Notes: generated by a model from the sequence alone, not told the origin. A stretch of DNA of 20,280 nucleotides from Sphingomonas sp. (GCA_025935515.1 JAICVC010000019.1:1-20280), one strand, 5' to 3'. Positions 1-7,226 are shown, counted from the first letter of the stretch. Numbers and translations are program-made.

Positions 1-3
1 AGC

Positions 4-786
4 ATGCAAGCAGCACACGCCGCAGGTTCGAACCCGTACGGCCTGATCCCCGCGCTCCAGCAGGGCGGAATCATCGCCATCTCGGTGTTCATCGTTCTCG
101 TTTTGATGTCGATCTTCTCGTTCTACATCCTGTTCACCAAGCTGATGCAGCAGCAGAAGATCATGAGCCAGGGACGCAAGGTCCGGGCAAGCTTCTGGAA
201 TTCGCCCAACCTTCGCGATGCGTCGACCAAGCTGGAGGCGAAGAGCGCCTACCGCGCGATCGTCGACGATGCCTTGGTGGCGCAGGATCAGCACGGCAAG
301 CTGACCGACCCGATCGACCAGCACGACTGGATGGCGAACAGCCTGGCGCGCAGCCAGGGCGCGATCGGCGCCCGTCTCGGCGAAGGCCTCGCCTTCCTCG
401 CGACGGTCGGCTCGACCGCACCGTTCATCGGTCTGTTCGGCACCGTCGTCGGCATCTACCGCGCGCTGATCAAGATCGGCGCCGCCGGTCAGGCGTCGAT
501 CGACGCCGTCGCCGGCCCGGTCGGTGAAGCGCTGATCATGACCGCGCTCGGACTTGTCGTCGCGGTTCCGGCCGTGCTTGCGTACAACTGGCTGATCCGC
601 CGCAACAAGTCGATCATGGAGGACCTCGCGGCCTTCACCAACGACCTTCACGGCTATCTGATGTCGGACGGCGCGGTGAAGCCGCGGATGGGCGGAGCTC
701 CAGCTTCGGCTGCCCGCAGCACGACCCCAACCAGGGGCGCCACTGCGCCAAGCGAGCCGGTGCGCACGCCGACGACCGCGAAGTAA
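4..786 (+). CDS. exbB: ExbB/TolQ-type proton channel protein of the TonB energy-transducing system
   Basis: Inner-membrane proton-channel subunit of the MotA/TolQ/ExbB family, which with ExbD uses the proton motive force to drive TonB and outer-membrane receptors. The 260-residue protein has three hydrophobic segments in the family arrangement: about residues 21-44, 126-152 and 172-196, with a long cytoplasmic stretch between the first and second. The segment with APFIGLFGTVVGIYRAL (about 139-155) and the following GEALIMTALGL are the typical conserved core. The C-terminal ~35 residues are Pro/Thr/Ala-rich and probably disordered. Two exbD-like genes follow, which favours ExbB over TolQ or MotA; tonB would be expected just upstream, outside the window. 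The ATG at base 4 is the first visible, but the frame is open to the window edge, so the true start could lie upstream. Confidence 0.88.
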   Translation: MQAAHAAGSNPYGLIPALQQGGIIAISVFIVLVLMSIFSFYILFTKLMQQQKIMSQGRKVRASFWNSPNLRDASTKLEAKSAYRAIVDDALVAQDQHGKLTDPIDQHDWMANSLARSQGAIGARLGEGLAFLATVGSTAPFIGLFGTVVGIYRALIKIGAAGQASIDAVAGPVGEALIMTALGLVVAVPAVLAYNWLIRRNKSIMEDLAAFTNDLHGYLMSDGAVKPRMGGAPASAARSTTPTRGATAPSEPVRTPTTAK

Positions 787-795
787 TGGCAACCG

Positions 796-826
796 GCCCC
801 GGTTCGGCATCGCGCCGAGCCGGGGC
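796..826 (+). other. Strong intercistronic hairpin between exbB and the first exbD
   Basis: Bases 796-808 (GCCCCGGTTCGGC) pair with 814-826 (GCCGAGCCGGGGC), leaving a 5-base loop. All 13 positions pair, one as G-U. No T-run follows, so it is not a classical intrinsic terminator. It sits in the 78-base gap between exbB and exbD; such stems in other operons slow 3' exonucleases or give partial termination, which would favour exbB over exbD expression. That role is inferred. Confidence 0.6.
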
Positions 827-864
827 GTGGCCCCCGGGCGAAGTATAAGAAAGAAACCAGCCTT

Positions 865-1350
865 ATGGCAGGACAGGTACTCGAAGGCGACGAAGAGGTC
901 CCGATGTCGGACATCAACGTCGTGCCCTTCACGGACGTGATGCTGGTGCTTGTGATCATCTTCCTGATCGCCGTTCCAGTCGCGATCCAGTCGGTCCCGA
1001 TCGCGCTGCCGAAGGTGCGCTACGAGGCCACGACCACCAAGCCGGACAACGTCTCCCTTACCGTGCGCAACGGTCCCGGCGGGACCTGCGAGGTTTACTG
1101 GCTGCTGAAGAAAGTCGACCAGAAGACCTTGCTCGACATGGCCGTCAAGAAACTCGAGGACCAGATCAAGAAGGTCGGCGGGGTCCAGAACATCACCGAG
1201 GAGAATATGCCCGAGGCGCATATCCGCGGTGACATCAATACCCAGTACAAATGCATCGGCGCCGCGATCATCACCATGCAGCAGGCCGGCTTCCAGCGGG
1301 TCGGGTTCATTTCCGAGCCGCCGCCGCTGGCGGGCGTCCGGGTCGAGTAG
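865..1350 (+). CDS. exbD: ExbD/TolR-type biopolymer transport protein (first of two)
   Basis: ExbD-family subunit: a short cytoplasmic N-terminus, one membrane segment (about residues 24-42) and a periplasmic domain. The family signature is visible as MSDINVVPFTDVMLVL, with Asp24 at the position of the membrane aspartate that carries protons in ExbD. The periplasmic part (about 45-161) is longer than in the next gene and has two cysteines, C75 and C130, which could form a disulphide (inference). The 161-residue length is a little above the usual ~140. The start at 865 leaves a 13-residue leader before MSDIN, as is common in the family; an internal ATG at 904 is possible but would leave almost no cytoplasmic leader. 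It is followed 12 bases later by a second exbD. Confidence 0.87.
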   Translation: MAGQVLEGDEEVPMSDINVVPFTDVMLVLVIIFLIAVPVAIQSVPIALPKVRYEATTTKPDNVSLTVRNGPGGTCEVYWLLKKVDQKTLLDMAVKKLEDQIKKVGGVQNITEENMPEAHIRGDINTQYKCIGAAIITMQQAGFQRVGFISEPPPLAGVRVE

Positions 1351-1362
1351 GAGTTAGCCGCA

Positions 1363-1797
1363 ATGGCAATGCAGACCACCACCGACAATGCCTCGGGCGA
1401 GCCGATGCTGGACATCAACACGACGCCGCTGATCGACGTCATGCTGGTTCTCCTGATCATGTTGATCATCACGATCCCGATCCAGACCCATGCGGTGAAG
1501 CTCGATCTTCCGGTCAACCAGCAGAATCAGCCGCCGCCGCCGATCAATCCAGTCAAGAACATCCTGTCGATCAACCGGCAGGACCAGGTGCTGTGGAACG
1601 GCACGCCGGTGACGATGCAGCAGCTGCGCGCCTATCTCGACACGACGCAGCAGATGAACCCGATACCCGAGCTTCACATGCAGCCCGACGCGACGGCGCG
1701 TTACGAGATCGTCGACGAGGTGCTCGCGGTGACCAAGCAAGCCCATGTCCAGAAGATGGGCTTCGTCGGCAACGAATATTATATGAGCATCTTCTAG
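1363..1797 (+). CDS. exbD: ExbD/TolR-type biopolymer transport protein (second of two)
   Basis: A 144-residue ExbD-family protein. The signature MLDINTTPLIDVMLVLLIM places Asp25 in the position of the proton-carrying aspartate, and residues 26-42 form the single membrane span. A Pro-rich linker (QPPPPINP, about 56-63) leads into the periplasmic domain. An AGGAG-type ribosome site (about 1349-1353, overlapping the preceding stop) lies ahead of the ATG at 1363; an ATG two codons later is an alternative. It differs clearly from the preceding ExbD outside the membrane motif, so the pair is an old duplication or a functional hetero-pair rather than a recent copy. The gene ends just before a strong terminator, closing the exbB-exbD-exbD transcript. 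Confidence 0.88.
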   Translation: MAMQTTTDNASGEPMLDINTTPLIDVMLVLLIMLIITIPIQTHAVKLDLPVNQQNQPPPPINPVKNILSINRQDQVLWNGTPVTMQQLRAYLDTTQQMNPIPELHMQPDATARYEIVDEVLAVTKQAHVQKMGFVGNEYYMSIF

Positions 1798-1820
1798 GCC
1801 GATCCGGCTTCACAGAAGGC

Positions 1821-1859
1821 AAGGGCGGTTCCGGACCGGGAGCCGCCCTTTCTTTTTGT
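1821..1859 (+). terminator. Intrinsic terminator of the exbB-exbD-exbD operon
   Basis: The stem AAGGGCGG...CCGCCCTT (1821-1828 with 1843-1850, extended inward by further pairs) is followed at once by TCTTTTTG. It lies 23 bases after the stop of the second exbD, the classical place and form of a Rho-independent terminator. Confidence 0.85.
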
Positions 1860-1953
1860 CCTGATCCGGGAAGCCCGGCAGCAATCGGAACGAAGGCCGG
1901 CCGGTAATGGTTGATCGCGGGCGCCGCCTATTCCCCTTCGCGGTGCGTTCTAC

Positions 1954-1986
1954 GGGGCGGCTCGGGACAGTGGGCCGCCCCTTTTT
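1954..1986 (+). terminator. Second intrinsic terminator-like hairpin, in the glmU leader
   Basis: GGGGCGGC (1954-1961) pairs perfectly with GCCGCCCC (1974-1981) across a 12-base loop and is followed by TTTTT (1982-1986). It lies about 57 bases before the chosen glmU start and about 95 bases after the exbD terminator, with no convincing gene between them. It may be a back-up terminator, the end of a small RNA, or an attenuator of glmUS. A GCCGCC at 1923-1928 could pair with GGCGGC at 1956-1961 and so compete with the stem, but in GC-rich DNA this may be chance. Confidence 0.65.
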
Positions 1987-2042
1987 CATGGCATCAAAGG
2001 AACGCTGGCGCTGGCCGTGGCGCCATGCCATTGCTCGCCGCC

Positions 2043-3410
2043 ATGAGCGACACGTCGGGCGATCAGCGCCGCTTTGCCGTTGTCATCCTGGCCGCAGGCC
2101 AGGGCACGCGCATGCGCTCAGACACTCACAAGGTGCTGCACCCGATCGCCAGCCGGCCGCTGCTGCTGCACCTGCTCGACCGGGTCGATGCGCTCGGTGC
2201 CGACAAGAGGGTGGTCGTGGTCGGGAAGGGCCGCGAGCAGGTCGAGGCCGCGATCGCCGGCCGCGACGCCTCCATTGCCCTCCAGGCCGAGCAGAAGGGG
2301 ACTGGGCACGCGGTCCAGCAGGCCGCGAGCGCGCTCGACGGCTACGACGGGGCGGTCCTGATCCTCTACGCCGACACGCCGTTCGTCGAAGCGGAGACGC
2401 TGCGGCGGATGATCGACCGGCTCGACGGCGACGGGGGTCCCGGCGTCGTCGTGCTTGCCTCGACGCCGCCGGATCCGCTCAAGTACGGACGCATTATCCT
2501 CCGGCAGGGTGACCAGATCGCGAAGATGGTCGAATATAAGGATGCGACGGAGGCGGAGCGGGCAGTGCGCCTGTGCAACTCCGGAATGATGGCGGTGCGT
2601 GCGAGCGACCTGTTCCGCTGGCTGGAGCAGGTCGGCAACGACAATGCCGCCGGCGAATATTATCTTCCCGACATCGTCAACATCGCCGCGGCCGAGGGGC
2701 GCGAAGCGGTCGTGATCGAGGGCGACCCTTATGAAGCCGCGGGCGTCAACAGCCGTGCCGAGCTCGCCCACCTCGAGCTCGAATGGCAGCGGCGGCGCCG
2801 CGAGCAGGCGCTAGAAGAGGGCGCGACTCTCATCGACCCGGAGAGCGTGTGGTTCGCTTACGATACCAGGCTCGGCCGCGACGTGACGGTCGAGCCGCAC
2901 GTGGTGTTCGGGCCCGGCGTTAAGGTCGCGGACGGCGCCACCATCCACGCATTCAGCCACATCGAGGGGGCGACCATCGGCGCCAAGGCCAGCATAGGTC
3001 CGTTCGCCCGGATCCGGTCCGGCACCCGGCTCGGCGACAAGACCAAGGTGGGCAATTTCGTCGAGCTGAAGCAGGCGGAGATCGGCGACGGCGCCAAGGT
3101 CAACCACCTGTCCTATGTCGGCGACGCGTCGGTCGGCGCTCGCGCGAACATCGGCGCGGGCACGATCACCTGCAATTATGACGGCTTTGGCAAATACCGC
3201 ACCGAGATCGGGGAAGATGCGTTCATCGGCTCCAATAGCGCGCTGGTCGCGCCGGTGACGATCGGCGACGGCGCCATCGTTGGCGCCGGATCGGTCATCA
3301 CGCGCGACGTCGAGTCCGACAGCCTAGCGGTCGAGCGCAGCGAGCAGAAGGGTCTCGCCGGCTGGGCGAAACGTTTCCGCGAGCGGATGACGAGGAAGGC
3401 CGCGGAATAG
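2043..3410 (+). CDS. glmU: Bifunctional UDP-N-acetylglucosamine pyrophosphorylase / glucosamine-1-phosphate N-acetyltransferase
   Basis: Catalyses the last two steps to UDP-GlcNAc, acetylating glucosamine-1-phosphate and then adding UMP; cytoplasmic, feeding peptidoglycan and LPS synthesis. The N-terminal uridylyltransferase domain (about residues 9-230) opens with VILAAGQGTRMRSDTHKVLH, matching the LAAGxGTRM nucleotide-binding signature. The C-terminal left-handed beta-helix (about 245-440) shows hexapeptide repeats and the conserved NHLSYVGD, where His355 corresponds to the acetyltransferase catalytic His, and GAGTITCNYDG. From ATG 2043 the length is 455 residues, almost identical to E. coli GlmU (456). 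The frame is open back to 1911 and an ATG at 2025 is possible, but those extensions have no family resemblance; no clear ribosome site marks any start. glmS follows after 3 bases, so the two are surely cotranscribed. Confidence 0.95.
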   Translation: MSDTSGDQRRFAVVILAAGQGTRMRSDTHKVLHPIASRPLLLHLLDRVDALGADKRVVVVGKGREQVEAAIAGRDASIALQAEQKGTGHAVQQAASALDGYDGAVLILYADTPFVEAETLRRMIDRLDGDGGPGVVVLASTPPDPLKYGRIILRQGDQIAKMVEYKDATEAERAVRLCNSGMMAVRASDLFRWLEQVGNDNAAGEYYLPDIVNIAAAEGREAVVIEGDPYEAAGVNSRAELAHLELEWQRRRREQALEEGATLIDPESVWFAYDTRLGRDVTVEPHVVFGPGVKVADGATIHAFSHIEGATIGAKASIGPFARIRSGTRLGDKTKVGNFVELKQAEIGDGAKVNHLSYVGDASVGARANIGAGTITCNYDGFGKYRTEIGEDAFIGSNSALVAPVTIGDGAIVGAGSVITRDVESDSLAVERSEQKGLAGWAKRFRERMTRKAAE

Positions 3411-3413
3411 CGC

Positions 3414-5237
3414 ATGTGTGGAATTGTCGGAATCGTCGGCAGGAGCGACGTCGCGCAGTGGCTGTTCGACGGGCTCAAGCGCCTCGAATACCGCGGCTAT
3501 GACTCGGCGGGGATCTGCACCATCAACGATGGCGAGCTCGAGCGGCGCCGCGCCGAAGGCAAGCTCGACAATCTGGCGCGTGAACTGGCCGACAATCCGC
3601 TCCACGGCATCACCGGGATCGCGCATACCCGGTGGGCGACCCATGGCGCGCCCACGGTCGGGAACGCCCATCCGCACATCGTCGGGCCGGTTGCGCTGGT
3701 CCACAACGGCATCATCGAGAATTTCAAGCCGCTGCGTGACGAGCTCATCGCCGATGGCCGGACGTTCGAGAGCGAGACGGATACGGAAGTTGTCGGTCAC
3801 CTGGTTGCTCGCGAGGTCGAGGGCGGCGCCTCGCCCCAGGACGCCGTCGCGGCTGTCCTGCCGCGGCTGACTGGGGCGTTCGCGATCGCCTTCCTGTTCC
3901 GCGATCATCCCGACCTGATCATCGGCGCGCGCATGGGAGCGCCGCTGACGGTCGGTTACGGCGAGGGCGAGAATTACCTCGGGTCCGACGCGCTCGCGGT
4001 CGCGCCGTGGACGCAACGCATCGCCTATCTCGACGAAGGCGACTGGGCGGTGGTCCGCCGCGATCGAATCGAGATTTTCGACCGCGACAACCGGCCGGCC
4101 GAACGGGAGATCGTCCAGTCGGGGGCGTCCTCGGCGCCGGTCGAGAAGGGCAATTACGCGCATTACATGCAGAAGGAGATTTTCGAACAGCCGATCGTGG
4201 TTGCCCAGACTCTCCAGACCTATGTCCGGCCGTTCGAGGGCGAGGTCGCGTTGCCGGTCGCCGATGCCGACCTCGAGCAGGTCGACCGCCTGACCATCGT
4301 CGCCTGCGGTACGAGCTACTACGCCGGGCTGGTCGCCAAATATTGGGTCGAGCAGTTCGCGCGCGTGCCCGTCGACATCGATGTCGCGAGCGAGTTCCGG
4401 TATCGCGAGCCGGTACTCGAGCCGGGCGGGCTGGCGCTGTTCATCAGCCAGTCGGGCGAGACCGCGGACACGCTTGCAGCGCTGCGGCACGCGCGCTCGC
4501 AGCAGCAGCGGATCGCGGTGGTGGTCAACGTGCCGACCAGCTCGATGGCGCGCGAGGCCGACCTGCTGCTGCCGACCCACGCCGGTCCGGAGATCGGGGT
4601 CGCGTCGACCAAGGCCTTCACCTGCCAGCTTGCCGTTCTCGCCGCGCTCGCCGCCAACCTGGCGCGCGCCAAGGGACGGCTCAACCGGGAGGAGGAGCAG
4701 GAGATCGTCGCGCACCTGCAGGAAGCACCGGCGGCGCTCAACGCGGCGCTCAATCACGACGACGAGATCGCGGCGATGGCGCACCTCGTCGCGCCGGCGC
4801 GCGATGTGCTCTACCTCGGCCGCGGTCCCGATTTTCCGATGGCGCTCGAAGGCGCGCTGAAGCTCAAGGAAATCAGCTACATCCACGCCGAGGGCTATGC
4901 CGCGGGCGAGATGAAGCATGGTCCGATCGCGCTCATCGACGATGCCGTGCCGGTGATCGTCCTCGCGCCGTCAGGGCCGCTGTTCGAAAAGACCGTCAGC
5001 AACATGCAGGAGGTGCGTGCGCGCGGCGGCAGGATCGTGCTGATCAGCGACGCGCGCGGGATCGCCGAGGCGGGGGAGGGATGCATGGCGACGATCGAGA
5101 TGCCGCAGGTGCACCCCCTGATTGCGCCGCTGGTCTATGCCGTGCCGGTGCAGCTGCTCGCCTACCATGTCGCGGTCCTCAAGCAGACCGATGTCGACCA
5201 GCCGCGCAACCTCGCCAAGAGCGTGACGGTCGAGTGA
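3414..5237 (+). CDS. glmS: Glutamine--fructose-6-phosphate aminotransferase (isomerizing)
   Basis: Makes glucosamine-6-phosphate from fructose-6-phosphate and glutamine, the entry step of amino-sugar synthesis. The N-terminus MCGIVGIVG exposes Cys2, the glutaminase nucleophile, after Met removal. The glutaminase domain (about 2-215) contains LEYRGYDSAG, HTRWATHG and HNGIIENF. Two SIS sugar-isomerase domains follow (about 280-415 and 455-590) with CGTSYYAG, SQSGETADT and STKAFTCQ, and the C-terminus PRNLAKSVTVE is the family's ending that closes the active site. At 607 residues it matches the usual length (E. coli 609). The start is fixed by the MCGI motif. I see no glmS ribozyme upstream; the gene follows glmU directly. 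Confidence 0.97.
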   Translation: MCGIVGIVGRSDVAQWLFDGLKRLEYRGYDSAGICTINDGELERRRAEGKLDNLARELADNPLHGITGIAHTRWATHGAPTVGNAHPHIVGPVALVHNGIIENFKPLRDELIADGRTFESETDTEVVGHLVAREVEGGASPQDAVAAVLPRLTGAFAIAFLFRDHPDLIIGARMGAPLTVGYGEGENYLGSDALAVAPWTQRIAYLDEGDWAVVRRDRIEIFDRDNRPAEREIVQSGASSAPVEKGNYAHYMQKEIFEQPIVVAQTLQTYVRPFEGEVALPVADADLEQVDRLTIVACGTSYYAGLVAKYWVEQFARVPVDIDVASEFRYREPVLEPGGLALFISQSGETADTLAALRHARSQQQRIAVVVNVPTSSMAREADLLLPTHAGPEIGVASTKAFTCQLAVLAALAANLARAKGRLNREEEQEIVAHLQEAPAALNAALNHDDEIAAMAHLVAPARDVLYLGRGPDFPMALEGALKLKEISYIHAEGYAAGEMKHGPIALIDDAVPVIVLAPSGPLFEKTVSNMQEVRARGGRIVLISDARGIAEAGEGCMATIEMPQVHPLIAPLVYAVPVQLLAYHVAVLKQTDVDQPRNLAKSVTVE

Positions 5238-5255
5238 GCGCCGAGTCTTGCTCCT

Positions 5256-5271
5256 AAATTTGTGGAAATTT
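5256..5271. promoter_or_regulatory. Inverted repeat and possible promoter region upstream of the dioxygenase gene
   Basis: AAATTT-GTGG-AAATTT is a short inverted repeat in an unusually AT-rich patch for this genome, 45 bases before the start at 5316. A TATTCT (about 5286-5291) downstream could be a -10 element, but no well-spaced -35 is convincing. The stretch is the only intergenic space between glmS and the dioxygenase, so a promoter there is plausible; the exact elements are uncertain. Confidence 0.3.
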
Positions 5272-5315
5272 CAAAGAGTTGCTGTATTCTTGCTCGCGGG
5301 GTGGGGAGACAGTGA

Positions 5316-6188
5316 ATGGCTTCGCAACCGCTGCGAAGAGATGAGCCGACCGGGCTAACTGCCGATCTCGCGCAATATTGGCGCGATGGATATGCCATCG
5401 TTCCCGACTTCTTCGATGCCGACGAAATCGCCGAGCTCGCGGCCGCGACGGACCAGCTTTACGCGGAAGGCTTGGCGCACGGCAGCAGCTTCCGCCACGG
5501 CAATCTCTTCTACAACGTGGCCGAGCGTGGCGACGGAGGTCCGCTGGTGCGGATGGTCCAGTGGCCCTCCTATCATCAGCCCGCGCTCAACCGCGTCCGC
5601 CTTGACCAGCGTTTTGCCGACTTGCTCGAGCCGCTCATCGGGGGCGATCTCAAGCAGATCATCAACCAGGTTCATTGGAAGGCGCCGGGCTCGCTCGGCG
5701 ACTTCGCCTGGCACCAGGACAGCAAGTCGCGTCGGCCCGCTCAAGCCTTTCGCAATCTTGCCACTTCCTACGTTCAGACCGGCCTGGCCGTTGACGCGCA
5801 CAATCCCGCCTCGGGAGGCATGCGCTTCATCCCGGGCAGCCATTTGCGCGGCGATCTCAGGATGAACTGCTCCACGCACTCGCTCGGTGCTGCCATGAAG
5901 AACACTGCGCTTGATGCGGTCGGACTTTCAGCTAGCGACGCCGTAGACCTCATTCTCGAACCCGGCGACCTCGCGCTGTGGAGCCCGTACCTCGTGCACG
6001 GTTCGGGCAGCAACCGGTCCGGTCACAAACGGCGCTTCTACATCAACGGCTATGTCCGCGCGGAGGACTGCGACCGCGGCGAATGGGCATTTCGTGACGG
6101 CCGGCCGGTGCCGTTGGGGCCAGTCCCCGCGCTGGTTCATTACGAGCAGCTTCACGAGCGGCCGGGCCCGCATTACGCCGACGCTTAG
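5316..6188 (+). CDS. Phytanoyl-CoA dioxygenase (PhyH) family Fe(II)/2-oxoglutarate oxygenase
   Basis: A 290-residue member of the PhyH family of non-haem iron oxygenases, which hydroxylate a substrate while decarboxylating 2-oxoglutarate. The metal triad is visible: WHQDSKSR gives His133 and Asp135, and YLVHGSGSN gives His228; an arginine six or more residues later (R234 or R239 in NRSGHKRR) would bind 2-oxoglutarate. The motif GGMRFIPGSH (168-177) and EPGDLALWSPYLVHGS are typical of the family. The substrate cannot be read from sequence; members act on fatty acyl-CoAs, ectoine, halogenated products and others. A GGGGAG ribosome site lies 7 bases before the ATG. The gene stands alone, 78 bases after glmS, and its stop overlaps the stop of the convergent LysR gene. 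Confidence 0.85.
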   Translation: MASQPLRRDEPTGLTADLAQYWRDGYAIVPDFFDADEIAELAAATDQLYAEGLAHGSSFRHGNLFYNVAERGDGGPLVRMVQWPSYHQPALNRVRLDQRFADLLEPLIGGDLKQIINQVHWKAPGSLGDFAWHQDSKSRRPAQAFRNLATSYVQTGLAVDAHNPASGGMRFIPGSHLRGDLRMNCSTHSLGAAMKNTALDAVGLSASDAVDLILEPGDLALWSPYLVHGSGSNRSGHKRRFYINGYVRAEDCDRGEWAFRDGRPVPLGPVPALVHYEQLHERPGPHYADA

Positions 6189-7093
6189 GCCGCGGCACGC
6201 TGCGCTTCGAGCGACCGGATATGCCTCGACAGCCGGTCGTACAGAAAATCGATCACCGTTCGAACGCGCGGCTCATGGCGGACGCGTTCGTGCGTCAGCA
6301 GCCAGAGGATTCGGCCATGGTCGGCGCGCGGCTCGATGCAGCGGATCAGGTCGGAATCCGAATCCGCTAGCACGCACGGCAGGACGGCAATGCCCAAGCC
6401 GGAGCGAACCGCCGAAAGGAGACCCGTCGAGTTCGCATGGTGCATCGCGACCCGATCCTCCAGCCCAAGCTGTTGCAGCCACGCCTGGTAATGCCGCCAC
6501 AGATTGCCGCCGCCTCCGCCGACGATCGCGTGGCTCCTGAGATCATCGACGGAAGCCGGCGTTCCATGCCGCGCTGCGTACGAGCGACTGCAGTACAGGG
6601 TCCAGTCGTCCTTCCCGAGCTGGCGTCCGACCAGGCCCGCGGGTTGGTGTTTCGAGCTGCTGCGGACCGCGATGTCGGCTTCGCCCTCGCCAAGATCGCG
6701 CATCTCCTGCGCGGCATCGAGCTCAATCATGATTTCGGGATGAAGCTCGTGGAATTCACGCAGCAGTGGTGACACCAGCCCGTTCATGTAAATGTCTTCC
6801 GACGTGATCCTCACGGTCCCGCGCAGGTCCCGCCCATGGGCGGCCGCAGCTTCGGAAAAGGCCTTCGCGGACGATTCAACCTGCGTTGCACGTTCAACCA
6901 GCTCTTCACCGGCCGGCGTCAGCACGTACCCGGCCTGTCGCTTCTCGAAGAGAGGTAAGCCGAGTGCCCGCTCGAGCGCAGCGACGCGCCTGGCGACGGT
7001 GGTCTGGCTCGTTCGCAGAGCGCGGCCGGCCGCCAAAGTGCTGCCTTCGCGGGCGACCGCAAGGAAGTATCGCAGGTCATTCCAGTCGAGCAT
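6185..7093 (-). CDS. LysR-family transcriptional regulator
   Basis: A 302-residue LysR-type regulator. The N-terminal winged helix-turn-helix (about residues 1-62) reads MLDWNDLRYFLAVAREGS and then LRTSQTTVARRVAALERALG, the family's recognition region. The C-terminal effector-binding domain (about 90-295) starts with LRGTVRITSEDI. The subfamily resembles single-domain regulators that control neighbouring genes, often divergently. ATG 7093 is chosen because an AGGA site lies about 10 bases upstream and MLDWNDLR aligns with the family start; an upstream in-frame ATG at 7114 would add seven residues. The 18-bp palindrome at 7130-7147, 37 bases upstream, is a candidate operator for autoregulation and control of the divergent urcA-type gene. 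The inducer is unknown. Confidence 0.9.
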   Translation of the reverse strand: MLDWNDLRYFLAVAREGSTLAAGRALRTSQTTVARRVAALERALGLPLFEKRQAGYVLTPAGEELVERATQVESSAKAFSEAAAAHGRDLRGTVRITSEDIYMNGLVSPLLREFHELHPEIMIELDAAQEMRDLGEGEADIAVRSSSKHQPAGLVGRQLGKDDWTLYCSRSYAARHGTPASVDDLRSHAIVGGGGGNLWRHYQAWLQQLGLEDRVAMHHANSTGLLSAVRSGLGIAVLPCVLADSDSDLIRCIEPRADHGRILWLLTHERVRHEPRVRTVIDFLYDRLSRHIRSLEAQRAAA

Positions 7094-7124
7094 CGTGGCC
7101 GGTCCTAGCGCCATTGGGCTGCCG

Positions 7125-7153
7125 TTCCGTTCTGCAATTTTGCAGAATGATAA
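7125..7153 (+). promoter_or_regulatory. Candidate promoter with LysR-type operator palindrome between lysR and the urcA-type gene
   Basis: TTCTGCAA-TT-TTGCAGAA (7130-7147) is a perfect inverted repeat with 8-base arms, in the intergenic region between the divergent LysR gene (start 7093) and the exported UrcA protein (start 7227). TTCCGT (7125-7130) and TGATAA (7148-7153), separated by 17 bases, could be the -35 and -10 of a rightward promoter, with the palindrome filling the spacer, a layout suited to repression. The palindrome is seen directly; promoter and regulator assignment are inferred. Confidence 0.5.
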
Positions 7154-7199
7154 CACGAACTCGTGGCTGACGTAAGTTTCGAAAGGGGACTAATTGGAA

Positions 7200-7225
7200 G
7201 GTCGCTTTTGGAACAGGGAGCGACC
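7200..7225 (+). other. Hairpin covering the ribosome-binding region of the urcA-type gene
   Basis: GGTCGCT (7200-7206) is the exact complement of AGCGACC (7219-7225), with a 12-base loop. The ribosome site AGGGAG (about 7215-7220) lies partly in the loop and partly in the right arm, and the start codon begins at 7227, one base past the stem. In the mRNA this could limit ribosome entry. The pairing is seen; regulation is inferred. Confidence 0.5.
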
Positions 7226-7226
7226 C

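Noticed and set aside
1907..2042. Upstream extension of GlmU, or a leader peptide from ATG 1907 or 1911
   Set aside because: The added residues show no resemblance to GlmU N-termini, run through a terminator hairpin, and the frame from 1907 has no protein character.
3411..3413. glmS ribozyme or riboswitch directly before glmS
   Set aside because: Only 3 bases separate glmU from glmS, so there is no room for one.
3324..4919. A 531-codon open frame antisense to glmS
   Set aside because: It mirrors glmS codons in GC-rich DNA, has an Arg/Asp-rich composition with no domain, and glmS on the other strand is certain.
4007..5257. A 416-codon open frame overlapping glmS on the same strand
   Set aside because: Very Arg/Ala/Gly-rich with no recognisable motif; typical out-of-frame shadow of a high-GC gene.
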